Shown in pieces: positions 15,840 through 22,859 of a stretch of 23,982 nt of DNA. The notes under the pieces were generated by a model that had not been told where the DNA came from, ran no database searches, and was given only the letters and a program-made list of their open reading frames with translations. How positions within the stretch are numbered: position 1 is the stretch's first letter; each line of letters starts with the position of its first letter. Source of the DNA: Syntrophomonadaceae bacterium (GTDB lineage Bacteria; Bacillota; Syntrophomonadia; Syntrophomonadales; Syntrophomonadaceae); NCBI GenBank assembly GCA_028698695.1, contig JAQVWB010000007.1:1-23982 (forward strand). The letters run 5' to 3'. The position numbers were made by a program, and so were the translations under genes.

Positions 15840-15868
15840 TAGCGTATGTTAAAAATAATGGATGGGTG
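15840..15868 (-). promoter_or_regulatory. sigma-K-like promoter of the glycosyltransferase pair
   Basis: On the minus strand CACC (15865-15868), 16 bases, then CATACGCTA (15840-15848), 43 bases before the ATG at 15797. Every consensus position of mACm-N16-CATAnnnTA is matched. Confidence 0.55.
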
Positions 15869-15896
15869 TCATGGATAAAACATCCACCTTTCTAAA

Positions 15897-16907
15897 CTAC
15901 AAGGTTATACGGATCCCCCGGCGTCCTACCCGGATATTTTCCGGCATTGCCTGGGATTTATTATGTGCAGCAGCCATATTCAGCCAAGGATTAATATCTG
16001 CTGCCCGGTGCTGGTAGGTATGTCTTGCATAAACCTCCTCCTGACCCTGGCGGGCAATTTTCTCACGCAAATCCGGCCGGGCCAGATAAAAATTAACCAG
16101 ATCCAGAGTCTCTTCAGCGCTTCTGGTCCAGACCAGATGATGATGGTTAATAAAATAGTTTTCAATCGCCGGCGTCCACTGAGTAAGATAAAAACCGCGA
16201 CTTCCTAAAATCTCAAATGTTCTCATACTCATCATAGTCAGGGATGTATCCACTGAATGCAGTCCCAGCATTATTCGAGCAGAGGAACAGGCTGTCGGCA
16301 AGTCCTCATTAGCCATATATCCTCCGTAAAAATCAGCCGAAATATGAAAACCCTGTTCCGGATCCAGCCACCATTCATTGCCAAAAATCTTCAGGTCAAA
16401 ACCACCGGCCATTAGTGGATTAAGGATGGTGTTGTTTCCATGTATGCGAGCAGGATGATAGTTATAATTGTTACCTACAAATATCAGGTCATGATTAAAC
16501 CTGTAATCAAATGGTTTAGGGTGATGATAGAATGGATTACAGGCAAACATAAGCAGACGGGCATTAATACCCTGTTCCGCATAGCTTGCCAGTGACTCCT
16601 GGCAGGGAGTAAATACCAGTGGTGATTTTAATGCGTAGGGAAGGGACAAATTGTTATAAGATACCGGGTCTTCTATCGCCCAGTAGACATGAGGTATTTG
16701 TAAATCGTCCAACAGGGGAAACAGCTTGTGCATACGGTTGGTACCACCGTCGTTAAAAACCAGGTCGGGTTGAAAATTCTCTATAAACGGCAACAGTGAT
16801 TCTTCCTGATCTAAAAACACATACTCGATCTGATGTCCCAATTCAGCCAGCGCTGGTCCAAGTCCCCTGGTTACCAGCGGAACTGTATTAGCAAACAGTA
16901 TTCTCAA
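15897..16907 (-). CDS. CgeB-like spore maturation glycosyltransferase
   Basis: A 336-residue protein starting at TTG 16907. A stop codon directly precedes this TTG, so it is the first possible start, and the SD is weak. The N-terminal half (M-R-I-L-F-A-N-T, then D-L-V-F-N-D-G-G-T and Y-W-A-I-E-D-P) fits the DUF3880 part of CgeB proteins. The C-terminal half (H-S-V-D-T-S-L-T-M, R-T-F-E-I-L-G-S-R-G-F, a Tyr/His-rich end) fits the glycosyltransferase part that follows it in the family. In Bacillus subtilis CgeB acts late in the mother cell on the outermost spore layer. The upstream sigma-K-like promoter agrees with that timing. Confidence 0.87.
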   Translation of the reverse strand: MRILFANTVPLVTRGLGPALAELGHQIEYVFLDQEESLLPFIENFQPDLVFNDGGTNRMHKLFPLLDDLQIPHVYWAIEDPVSYNNLSLPYALKSPLVFTPCQESLASYAEQGINARLLMFACNPFYHHPKPFDYRFNHDLIFVGNNYNYHPARIHGNNTILNPLMAGGFDLKIFGNEWWLDPEQGFHISADFYGGYMANEDLPTACSSARIMLGLHSVDTSLTMMSMRTFEILGSRGFYLTQWTPAIENYFINHHHLVWTRSAEETLDLVNFYLARPDLREKIARQGQEEVYARHTYQHRAADINPWLNMAAAHNKSQAMPENIRVGRRGIRITL

Positions 16908-16954
16908 TTAACTCATCCCACTTTCCGTCCAGGATTATCCCCTGATATAAGTAC

Positions 16955-16985
16955 ATAAAAGCCATGATAAGGGGCTTTTTTATTT
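16955..16985. terminator. hairpin between the coiled-coil gene and the cgeB-like gene
   Basis: AAAAGCC (16957-16963) and GGCTTTT (16973-16979) form a 7-base stem with a 9-base loop. The T-run is stronger on the plus strand, where no gene precedes it. On the minus strand the T residues are part of the stem. It may end the coiled-coil gene's transcript inefficiently or fold in the cgeB leader, because it lies just after the sigma-K-like -10. Confidence 0.5.
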
Positions 16986-17009
16986 TATGAACGAATTGTG
17001 TTATTGGTT
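16981..17009 (-). promoter_or_regulatory. sigma-K-like promoter of the cgeB-like gene
   Basis: On the minus strand AACC (17006-17009), 16 bases, then CATAAAATA (16981-16989), a full match to mACm-N16-CATAnnnTA. It lies about 75 bases upstream of the TTG start. Confidence 0.5.
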
Positions 17010-17024
17010 ACAAAAAGCTAAAAA

Positions 17025-17813
17025 TCAGGAACTGGCTGCAAAAAGACGTTTTATGCGCTTGCCCAATCCGGATGCCTCCTCCTCAGACATTGCTCCGGTA
17101 GGATAATAAGGGTTTTCATAACGAATCAGACGAGCTTCCTTGTCTTTTATTGCTTCCTGCAACTGTTCTGTCAGCCCCCGGTAATAATCAACTTCACCAT
17201 TTAACTGCTGACTTTGTTTTTCGGCTTTATAAACCCCTTTTTTCAAGCTGAGAATATCTTTTTCATATAAATAAATCTTATGGCGTAATTGTCTGTTTTC
17301 GCCCTGCAATTGGTTTACTTCCTGTTGCAGGCGGGCAACCAGTTCGCTAACCTTGCTGACCGTCCGCCCTTGCTCTTCTGTAGATAAACTTACTATTTGT
17401 TCTCTGGTGGCCAGTACCAGATAATCAATATAATAATCTATTTGCAGTTCCCCCTGCTGTAATGTTGCCCGGGCATCAGCATTCAGCAGATTGATGACAA
17501 ATACCAGCATTTTATCCATTATGTCCGTATTAATGAACTCCTGCCTGGAAAGGCGCTGGCGTGCTGTAATCTCCCGACTGATCAACTGCATTTCTCCCAG
17601 GTGGTCTTCCAGCAGACATAAAGCATCCAGCTTAAAGATTGCTTCCAATGATCGTCCCCGGGGTTGAACCGTCATCTGCCTGACTTTTATTTTCAGGTCT
17701 TCGATTGATTTGAATGTCTGGTCAAGTGCACATCTATATTGTTCCTGAAGCCGTCCGGGTTTTTCCAGACGGGATATAATGACTGGTGCCCATATTGCTA
17801 TGGCTTCGCTCAT
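17025..17813 (-). CDS. coiled-coil protein, unrecognised
   Basis: A 262-residue protein starting at ATG 17813, with GGGAGG 8 bases upstream. It has no signal or membrane helix. The first ~150 residues are helical with an N-terminal hydrophobic patch (A-I-W-A-P-V-I-I). Residues about 150-230 form a Gln/Leu/Glu-rich coiled coil. The end is short and basic (K-R-I-K-R-L-F). It lies upstream of the cgeB-like gene on the same strand. A CATAATATA box resembling a sigma-K -10 is at 17849-17857 but lacks a matching -35. A scaffold role in the spore coat is possible but unproven. Confidence 0.75.
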   Translation of the reverse strand: MSEAIAIWAPVIISRLEKPGRLQEQYRCALDQTFKSIEDLKIKVRQMTVQPRGRSLEAIFKLDALCLLEDHLGEMQLISREITARQRLSRQEFINTDIMDKMLVFVINLLNADARATLQQGELQIDYYIDYLVLATREQIVSLSTEEQGRTVSKVSELVARLQQEVNQLQGENRQLRHKIYLYEKDILSLKKGVYKAEKQSQQLNGEVDYYRGLTEQLQEAIKDKEARLIRYENPYYPTGAMSEEEASGLGKRIKRLFAASS

Positions 17814-17980
17814 CGCCCGTGCCTCCCTGAAGTTTATTCTGGTAAATATATATTATGAATTGTCCCCGGCTATGAATTAACTGATTGACTCACCTGCAAA
17901 AACCCGGGTTGGATCTATAAATATGAAGGAGTCGACGGCCCCTATGCCTTTTGGCAATGGAATTAATAACCGCCTGTCAG

Positions 17981-18012
17981 AAAAAAGAAAAGCTGCATGT
18001 TGCCATGCAGCT
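17981..18012 (-). terminator. rho-independent terminator of veg
   Basis: On the minus strand AGCTGCATG (18004-18012) pairs perfectly with CATGCAGCT (17991-17999), with a four-base loop. A T-rich run (17981-17990) follows. It is 16 bases beyond the veg stop codon. Confidence 0.9.
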
Positions 18013-18028
18013 CATTTGGTATGGTTAT

Positions 18029-18307
18029 TTAGCTTTCTCCAACCGCAATTCGAATTTCAGAATCCTGTGTATCGCAAATAAAAAGCTCCACAGTTTCGGT
18101 AAGTACATCAGCATAACTGTAGGAAACCCGTCTTTCCACTTTTCTCTCTTCAAGCTTGACTACGAATATGTTTGGATAAATCGATTCGAGGATCCCTTCC
18201 CTTTCGATAATGCGATTACGTCCCCGATTCGCTTTCAGCCTGATTTTACTTCCTACGAAGGACTCCAGGTCTTTTTTTATATCCGCTATTGGCCTGGGAT
18301 TACTCAC
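18029..18307 (-). CDS. veg: Veg protein
   Basis: A 92-residue protein starting at GTG 18307, with AAGGTGG just upstream. The core I-K-K-D-L-E-S-F-V-G, then L-K-A-N-R-G-R, then Y-P-N-I-F-V-V and R-R-V-S-Y-S-Y-A-D-V-L-T is the conserved Veg (DUF1021) sequence, close to the full family length. Veg is abundant in Firmicutes. It has been linked in Bacillus subtilis to biofilm matrix gene expression through SinR, and its exact activity is unclear. It lies next to ksgA as in B. subtilis, but without yabG between them. It has its own strong promoter and terminator. Confidence 0.96.
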   Translation of the reverse strand: MSNPRPIADIKKDLESFVGSKIRLKANRGRNRIIEREGILESIYPNIFVVKLEERKVERRVSYSYADVLTETVELFICDTQDSEIRIAVGES

Positions 18308-18633
18308 GCAACCACCTTCTTCTATTCATTCATCCTGTTAAGTGTATAATAAATATACATGGTTGTCAACCGGGGTTTAATAGTATATAAAAAAAGGCGT
18401 CTGGTGTCAACCGAATAAAATATAATTCCCCGTCAATAAAACTCGAATTGACGATAACCGGACGTCATTTTGGAATAACTGTCAGGTTATCAAGCCTATT
18501 TGCACCCCTGTTTATTTGTATTTTAGGAAGTGAGGGTGAGGGGTTAATACCTGACAGTAAATTAAAAAATAACTATCAGGTTGAGTCAGGAGAAGTCTTC
18601 CAATTATCTACATAAAGGACTTGTTCAACCCCT
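18308..18633. other. 326-bp intergenic region, veg promoter plus short inverted repeats
   Basis: No gene is visible. Beyond the veg promoter it holds CGTCAAT/ATTGACG arms (18431-18437, 18447-18453), an 81-base interval bounded by ACTGTCAGGT (18478-18487) and its complement ACCTGACAGT (18549-18558), and a further TCAGGTT near 18575. A yabG gene, found at this place in B. subtilis, is absent. Confidence 0.6.
18341..18369 (-). promoter_or_regulatory. strong sigma-A promoter of veg
   Basis: On the minus strand a perfect TTGACA (18364-18369) is followed after exactly 17 bases by TACACT (18341-18346), 34 bases before the GTG start. The Bacillus subtilis veg promoter is a model strong vegetative promoter with the same spacing, so this agrees with known high expression. 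Confidence 0.8.
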
Positions 18634-19497
18634 CTATTCACTAAAACCTACGGCCAACCGGGCAAAGTCTTCCAGGCTTAATTGCTCCGGGCGGGTCATC
18701 GGGTTTATACCGGCAGCCTCCAGTTTAGTTTGAGCTATGGTTTTATCAATTGCATAATAAGTATGGCAAATATTCAACATGGTCTTGCGACGCATCTGAA
18801 ACGCAGTCCTCATTAATCCTTTAAACTTGTCTTCGTCAGAAACTGATACACGCGGAGATGACAAGGGCATGAGACTAATCACCGAGGAGTCTACTTCAGG
18901 ACGGGGATAAAAGCAATTGCGTGACACTTTGGTTATCAAGCGGGCATCAGCCCGGTAGCGGGTCATAAGTGTAAGCAAGCCATAATCTTTGCTTCCCGGA
19001 CTTGCCAGTATACGATCGGCAACTTCCCTCTGTATCATTAAAATTGCCCCCTTCATAGCGGAGCATTCTTCCAATAGTTTGAAGATTATGGGCGTGGTTA
19101 TATTATAAGGAATATTGGCGCATACAACAAAACCGGACTCAGTGGCCTCAGGATAATAGCAATTTACTGTTTCTTCAATATCAATGCCAAGTATATCCGC
19201 AAATAGCAGTTGGACCTGCGGATAATCCTGTAAAACTTCCCTTAAGGCCGGTTCCAGATTGCGATCAATATCTACGGATAATACTCCCTCGAAACGAGGT
19301 GCCAATTCTGCAGTTAAGGCCCCCAGTCCCGGGCCAATTTCCATCGCATAAGGCACTCCAGTTGCAGAAGCCTGGTCAGCAATTTTGGTTAATATGTTGC
19401 CATCTACCAGAAAGTTTTGACCCCATTTTTTCCTGGGGAATAGCTGATATTTTCTCATAATGGCTTTTAGCCCGGATATGCTGGATGTTTTTATCAT
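18634..19497 (-). CDS. ksgA: 16S rRNA (adenine1518-N6/adenine1519-N6)-dimethyltransferase
   Basis: A 287-residue protein starting at ATG 19497, with GAGG 7 bases upstream. The KsgA hallmarks are complete: K-K-W-G-Q-N-F-L-V-D (23-32), the SAM-binding E-I-G-P-G-L-G-A-L-T (53-62), the acidic D-I-D after strand 2, and the catalytic N-I-P-Y-N (128-132). A C-terminal helical domain follows. It dimethylates two adjacent adenines in the 3' hairpin of 16S rRNA during small-subunit assembly, using S-adenosylmethionine. It sits between veg and yabE as in Firmicutes generally, but the usual upstream rnmV (5S rRNA maturase) is replaced by a sporulation lipoprotein gene. Confidence 0.97.
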   Translation of the reverse strand: MIKTSSISGLKAIMRKYQLFPRKKWGQNFLVDGNILTKIADQASATGVPYAMEIGPGLGALTAELAPRFEGVLSVDIDRNLEPALREVLQDYPQVQLLFADILGIDIEETVNCYYPEATESGFVVCANIPYNITTPIIFKLLEECSAMKGAILMIQREVADRILASPGSKDYGLLTLMTRYRADARLITKVSRNCFYPRPEVDSSVISLMPLSSPRVSVSDEDKFKGLMRTAFQMRRKTMLNICHTYYAIDKTIAQTKLEAAGINPMTRPEQLSLEDFARLAVGFSE

Positions 19498-19573
19498 TTC
19501 TTGTCCTCGATTAGCATTTATGCCTATTATACAATACTGCTGGTATACTAATGGAAATAATTCCGGCCAAGAG

Positions 19574-19606
19574 AAAAACCTGAGTGTATTAAATGCACTC
19601 AGGTTT
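19574..19606 (-). terminator. rho-independent terminator of the sporulation lipoprotein gene
   Basis: AAACCTGAGTG (19576-19586) and CACTCAGGTTT (19596-19606) form a perfect 11-base stem with a 9-base loop. On the minus strand a T-run follows at 19574-19578. It lies 15 bases after the stop codon of the lipoprotein gene. Confidence 0.88.
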
Positions 19607-19621
19607 AATTATAATGATCGT

Positions 19622-20275
19622 TTAGAAAGCTGGTTGTTGCTGTTTAATCTGTGTAGTTAAATCTTTAATGTCTGATTGGAAATTCTGTATAGGTTTCCCC
19701 TGAATAACCCCGGCAGCAACATCATTAATACGCTGGATTAGAGTTGGGTCAGTTGTAACCAGAACCTGGGATATTCTCCGGTCACTATTTTTAAGTTTGT
19801 TGGCTACATTCTTTTTAATATTATTAGCCATGGAGGGATTATTTTCCGCCTTTGATTCCAAATTCAATCCTACCATTACAATCAGACCGGAATAGTTTCC
19901 ATTGACAGCAGTATTGGGCGTAGGATTAGCATTCCCTACTGTATTGGGGTTTACATTGCCTACTCCTTCCGGATTAACCACTCTGTTAATGTCTCTGGTA
20001 GCCGTAGTCCCGGTGGTGGTTTTACCCGTCACGTTATTAGTCATGGCAATACTGGTTACAACTACCGAGGCCCTTTGAACTCCATCCACATTTTCTGCCA
20101 GATTGGAAAGTTTGCTGGCCATCACCCTCCGTTCGCTGGGCGTCATTTCACCATTGTTGGTAATGTTAGTACTTCGGTTATCAGTCATCGGTTTCTTGGC
20201 AGCATTGTCACAGCCAGTTGCCATAGTTAATAACAGGATACTAATACAGAGTGCCACTATGGTTTGTTTTTTCAT
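19622..20275 (-). CDS. YhcN/YlaJ family sporulation lipoprotein
   Basis: A 217-residue protein starting at ATG 20275, with AGGAGG 7-8 bases upstream. A lipoprotein signal peptide ends at Cys22 (M-A-T-G-C; the -3 residue is Ala rather than Leu). The body has the family features: L-S-N-L-A-E-N-V-D-G-V-Q-R-A-S-V-V-V near 55-72, I-V-M-V-G-L-N near 130, and a late R-I-S-Q-V-L-V-T-T-D-P segment. An Asn/Pro-rich insert (about 95-128, repeated V-N-P-N, N-A-N-P) interrupts it. In Bacillus these lipoproteins are in the spore inner membrane and affect germination or outgrowth. Here it lies between ksgA and yabE as a single-gene unit. Confidence 0.88.
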   Translation of the reverse strand: MKKQTIVALCISILLLTMATGCDNAAKKPMTDNRSTNITNNGEMTPSERRVMASKLSNLAENVDGVQRASVVVTSIAMTNNVTGKTTTGTTATRDINRVVNPEGVGNVNPNTVGNANPTPNTAVNGNYSGLIVMVGLNLESKAENNPSMANNIKKNVANKLKNSDRRISQVLVTTDPTLIQRINDVAAGVIQGKPIQNFQSDIKDLTTQIKQQQPAF

Positions 20276-20687
20276 CTCTTCACCTCCTTCAAACTAATCC
20301 AAGTTTAGTTTTTAACTTTTTGATTATTTCAAACGAGGCAATATCTGGATAGAAATAATAAACCCGGCTTTACGCCGCTGTTTAGGCGATTATACCTGCC
20401 GGGATTTTCTTAATCCGTTTGAAGAACAAACCAAATCATAGAACCTGACTAATCTGATTTAACCTGAATATCTTGTAAAATTTTATAAAATCAGGTCAAT
20501 CCATTGCAGGACTAATAAGTTTCACCCTCCGGGCTCCGCGCCGTTAAGATTCTATAAAACCAATTCGCCCATCTCCTCCTGACTTACTCACTCTTTATCA
20601 GGTAGAGTCAGTAGCAGTCAGGTAAAGTCAGGTTCTAAAATGCCACCTCGAGAACCCTCCTCGATCATACTGTCGCATAAATTGATG
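20276..20687. other. intergenic region with inverted TCAGGT repeats
   Basis: No gene is visible in about 410 bases. A structured stretch at about 20362-20403 has CCCGGC/GCCGGG arms enclosing CGCC/GGCG. AGAACCTGACT (20440-20450) and its exact complement AGTCAGGTTCT (20626-20636) bound a 197-base interval. That interval holds four more TCAGGT/ACCTGA cores (20461-20467 as AACCTGA, 20491-20496, 20598-20603, 20618-20623). The interval contains no open reading frame of note. Confidence 0.6.
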
Positions 20688-20727
20688 TAAAAAAAGACCC
20701 CCTCAAATAATTTGAAGAGGTCTTTTG
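20688..20727 (-). terminator. rho-independent terminator of yabE
   Basis: On the minus strand AAAAGACCT (about 20717-20726) pairs with GGTCTTTTT (about 20690-20699). The inner sequence TTCAAAT/ATTTGAG extends the stem, and a long T-run follows. It is about 20 bases past the yabE stop codon. Confidence 0.85.
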
Positions 20728-20746
20728 GGGTTCATTTTAGAATTTT

Positions 20747-21715
20747 TTAATTCAGGACATAAACCTTTATGGTTCTTCGTCCCCAGTTAACGCATTGCGA
20801 ATGTTGTTCCATAAACAGATCCAACCGGTCTCCTTTAATTGCACCTCCGGTATCTGAGGCAACTGCATATCCATATCCCTCAACATACAATCTGGTTCCC
20901 AGCGGAATAACGCGGGGATCAACTGCCACCATGCCCACCGCAGGATTCTTTCCGGTAGCAGTTCTGTTGCCGGTATAAGTATAGGCAGAAGCAGTCATGT
21001 ATCTGGCCTCACTAAAATTCAAATTCTGGCCACTACGTGATACGGAAGTAATAGTTCCCATCGCTACAACTTTATTCCTGGGCTCTTTAATTTGTTCAGT
21101 TTTTACAACTTCCCGTTTCACTTCCTGACCATTATGATAGGTAATCTTAACTGTGTTACGTGCCAACCCACTGATTCCCTGACTTACTGTACGGGTTAAA
21201 CCTTTCTCCAGCGAATGATCTACGGTCAATTCCTCACCAAAAGGAGTTGGCTCTTCCACTACTTCTTCGGTTTGTGATACCCGGATAACTTCGATTTCCT
21301 GATCAGGAACAATTTTTTCTGCCGGCAGGGTCTTTACTACATCCATACTGCCCAGTTTTATACCTGCTAACTTAATAGCCTCTTTAATCGGTACTGCAGT
21401 TGTAATAATTTCTGTAGTTTTTCCATCGGCAACGACTTTGACTTTAAAAGCCCGGTTTACTTTTACCGTCATATTCTTTGTTACTCTGCTGTTTAAAGAT
21501 GGCTCAACGCTATCCTTTTCCCCCAGAGTAATATCATTCTTTTCTAAAACCTCCCCAACTGAATTAGCAAAGAAAGCCCGTGTTTGAATTTCCTTGCCGT
21601 CAACTGCAAGCGTCACTGGTTTTTGCAGGGCAAAGAACAGACTTACCAATAATAATGCCAGCACACCGATACTGACAACCAGGTAAGTGCTTTTCCTGGT
21701 CCACACAATACCCAT
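20747..21715 (-). CDS. yabE: YabE-like cell-wall protein with DUF348, G5 and 3D domains
   Basis: A 322-residue protein starting at ATG 21715 behind AAGGAGGAG. An N-terminal membrane anchor or signal (12-30) is followed by two DUF348 ubiquitin-like repeats (about 33-75 and 88-140), a G5 domain (about 148-222) and a C-terminal 3D domain (about 236-322). The three aspartates of the 3D domain are present in V-D-P, S-D-T-G-G and R-L-D-L-F. Related Rpf/Sps-type proteins are exported and act on or bind peptidoglycan, for example as lytic transglycosylases. It is probably extracellular and involved in wall remodelling. It has its own promoter and terminator. Confidence 0.93.
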   Translation of the reverse strand: MGIVWTRKSTYLVVSIGVLALLLVSLFFALQKPVTLAVDGKEIQTRAFFANSVGEVLEKNDITLGEKDSVEPSLNSRVTKNMTVKVNRAFKVKVVADGKTTEIITTAVPIKEAIKLAGIKLGSMDVVKTLPAEKIVPDQEIEVIRVSQTEEVVEEPTPFGEELTVDHSLEKGLTRTVSQGISGLARNTVKITYHNGQEVKREVVKTEQIKEPRNKVVAMGTITSVSRSGQNLNFSEARYMTASAYTYTGNRTATGKNPAVGMVAVDPRVIPLGTRLYVEGYGYAVASDTGGAIKGDRLDLFMEQHSQCVNWGRRTIKVYVLN

Positions 21716-21736
21716 AACTCTCCTCCTTTTTTCCCG

Positions 21737-21756
21737 GCCATTAAATGACTAATGGC
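21737..21756. repeat. GCCATTA palindrome in the yabE leader
   Basis: GCCATTA (21737-21743) and TAATGGC (21750-21756) are perfect 7-base arms, 6 bases apart, between the yabE -10 box and its ribosome-binding site. Confidence 0.6.
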
Positions 21757-21769
21757 TCAAGGTCTTCTT

Positions 21770-21799
21770 ATTTTAGTCAAAATCCAGTCAACAAGTCAA
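21770..21799 (-). promoter_or_regulatory. putative sigma-A promoter of yabE
   Basis: On the minus strand TTGACT (21794-21799), 18 bases, then TAAAAT (21770-21775), about 55 bases before the start codon. It is flanked on both sides by palindromes containing TAATGGC. Confidence 0.6.
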
Positions 21800-21813
21800 A
21801 TTTGTGCCCCAAT

Positions 21814-21836
21814 TAATGGCATTCGTGCCATATTAA
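21814..21836. repeat. TTAATGGCA palindrome upstream of the yabE -35
   Basis: ATGGCA (21816-21821), TTCG, TGCCAT (21826-21831) form a perfect hairpin. The outer TTA/TAA bases continue the symmetry with one extra base. It shares the TAATGGC core with the palindrome at 21737-21756. Confidence 0.55.
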
Positions 21837-22004
21837 GGATTTTAACCAGAGCACTCTCTATTACAATTATTATCCTGTTTTAACTATTTTATTCCCCGTC
21901 TGGTAAAAAAGGTGTTGAAAGAGGGTACCAAAGCCAGTCCAAAAAAGTATCATTTTTTTCAAACAGACACATGGACAATTCGAGACTGCTGATAAATTAT
22001 CATA

Positions 22005-22036
22005 AATGTCATCCTGAGGAGCTGCAGGCGACGAAC
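22005..22036. repeat. fragment resembling a widespread GTCATCCTGAGG interspersed repeat
   Basis: The bases AATGTCATCCTGAGGAGC followed by GCAGGCGACGAA closely resemble an intergenic repeat I recall from many anaerobic Firmicute and other bacterial genomes, usually continuing as GGATCT. Here the continuation is different, so it would be a partial copy. The identification is from memory and has not been searched. Confidence 0.5.
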
Positions 22037-22154
22037 TCTTTCAAACAGCTTGGAGAATGGAACTTATTCTGTTACCGTTTATAATAGGAGGGTAATCCTG
22101 CAGCTTATCCGGATAATTAAATCCTTTGGTATTTATGTTATGGGAAGTGAGCTT

Positions 22155-22859
22155 ATGGTTGGGAAAGTTCTGGTTGTAGATGATGAAGAATCATTGTTAA
22201 GGTTAATTAGTTATAATCTGAGCAAAGAGGGCTTTGTTATACTGACCGCCAGGGATGGAAATGAAGCCTGGGGACTAATCGAAAAAGATCAACCTGATAT
22301 TATCGTTTTGGATTTGATGTTGCCAGGAAAAGATGGTCTGGAACTTTGCCGGGATTTGAGAAAAAGCAATATAGATACACCTATCATAATGCTTACAGCA
22401 CGTGATGAAGAAATCGACAAAGTGCTGGGATTAGAACTGGGTGCAGATGATTACATGACCAAACCGTTCAGCGTAAGGGAGTTGGCTGCCCGGGTTAAAG
22501 CTATATTAAGGAGAAAGAACAGTATCAGCATTAGTGAAAAAGAAGACGCTGAATTGAGAATTGGTGATTTTATCATCAAAACAGAGAAATATGAAATTTA
22601 TAAGCATGGCCAATTACTTGATTTAACCCTGAAGGAATATGAACTGCCGGAAATCCTGCTTAGAAACCAGGACCGGGTCTTAAAACGTGATTATTTGCTC
22701 AGGCTATTATGGGATTATACTGACGGAGTGAGTACCAGGGCCTTGGATGTGCATATCAGCAAATTAAGAGAAAAGATTGAGGTTGATTCCAGAAATCCCC
22801 AATATATAAAAACCGTGCGGGGAGTAGGTTATAAGTTTGAGGGAACTCATTATGTTTAG
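22155..22859 (+). CDS. OmpR/PhoB-family response regulator (PhoP/WalR-like)
   Basis: From ATG 22155 (AAGTGAG just upstream) the protein has 234 residues. ATG 22140 is possible, and a longer frame from 22050 adds residues unlike any receiver domain. The receiver domain has the acidic pair Asp9-Asp10, phospho-acceptor Asp53 (V-L-D-L-M-L-P), Thr81 and Lys103. A winged-helix output domain (about 132-230) ends with R-G-V-G-Y-K-F. It should bind direct repeats as a dimer when phosphorylated by the adjacent kinase. Residue 165 is Pro in E-Y-E-L-P-E, where relatives usually have Leu. It overlaps the kinase gene by 8 bases. PhoB/PhoP of phosphate control is the likely group, but WalR cannot be excluded. 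Confidence 0.92.
   Translation: MVGKVLVVDDEESLLRLISYNLSKEGFVILTARDGNEAWGLIEKDQPDIIVLDLMLPGKDGLELCRDLRKSNIDTPIIMLTARDEEIDKVLGLELGADDYMTKPFSVRELAARVKAILRRKNSISISEKEDAELRIGDFIIKTEKYEIYKHGQLLDLTLKEYELPEILLRNQDRVLKRDYLLRLLWDYTDGVSTRALDVHISKLREKIEVDSRNPQYIKTVRGVGYKFEGTHYV

Larger units (their letters stand above)
21716..22139. other. divergent intergenic region between yabE and the two-component system
   Basis: Apart from the yabE promoter and nearby palindromes, the region has an interspersed-repeat-like segment (22005-22036) and 9-base inverted arms AGCTGCAGG (22020-22028) and CCTGCAGCT (22097-22105). A TATAAT lies at 22080-22085 without a clear -35. An AGGAGGG at 22086-22092 is not followed by any start codon at useful distance. 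Confidence 0.55.

Noticed and set aside
18478..18558. 81-bp interval as a complete insertion element
   Set aside because: Too short for any gene and no clear target duplication. Kept only as an inverted-repeat observation.
21716..22049. A c-di-AMP (ydaO-type) riboswitch upstream of yabE, as is common for such wall genes
   Set aside because: The conserved motifs of that riboswitch were not found, and the leader from the promoter to the start codon is only about 60 bases.
22050..22154. Longer N-terminus of the response regulator
   Set aside because: The added residues are unlike receiver domains, and the frame start at 22050 lacks a good ribosome-binding site. The ATG at 22155 begins exactly at the conserved first strand.
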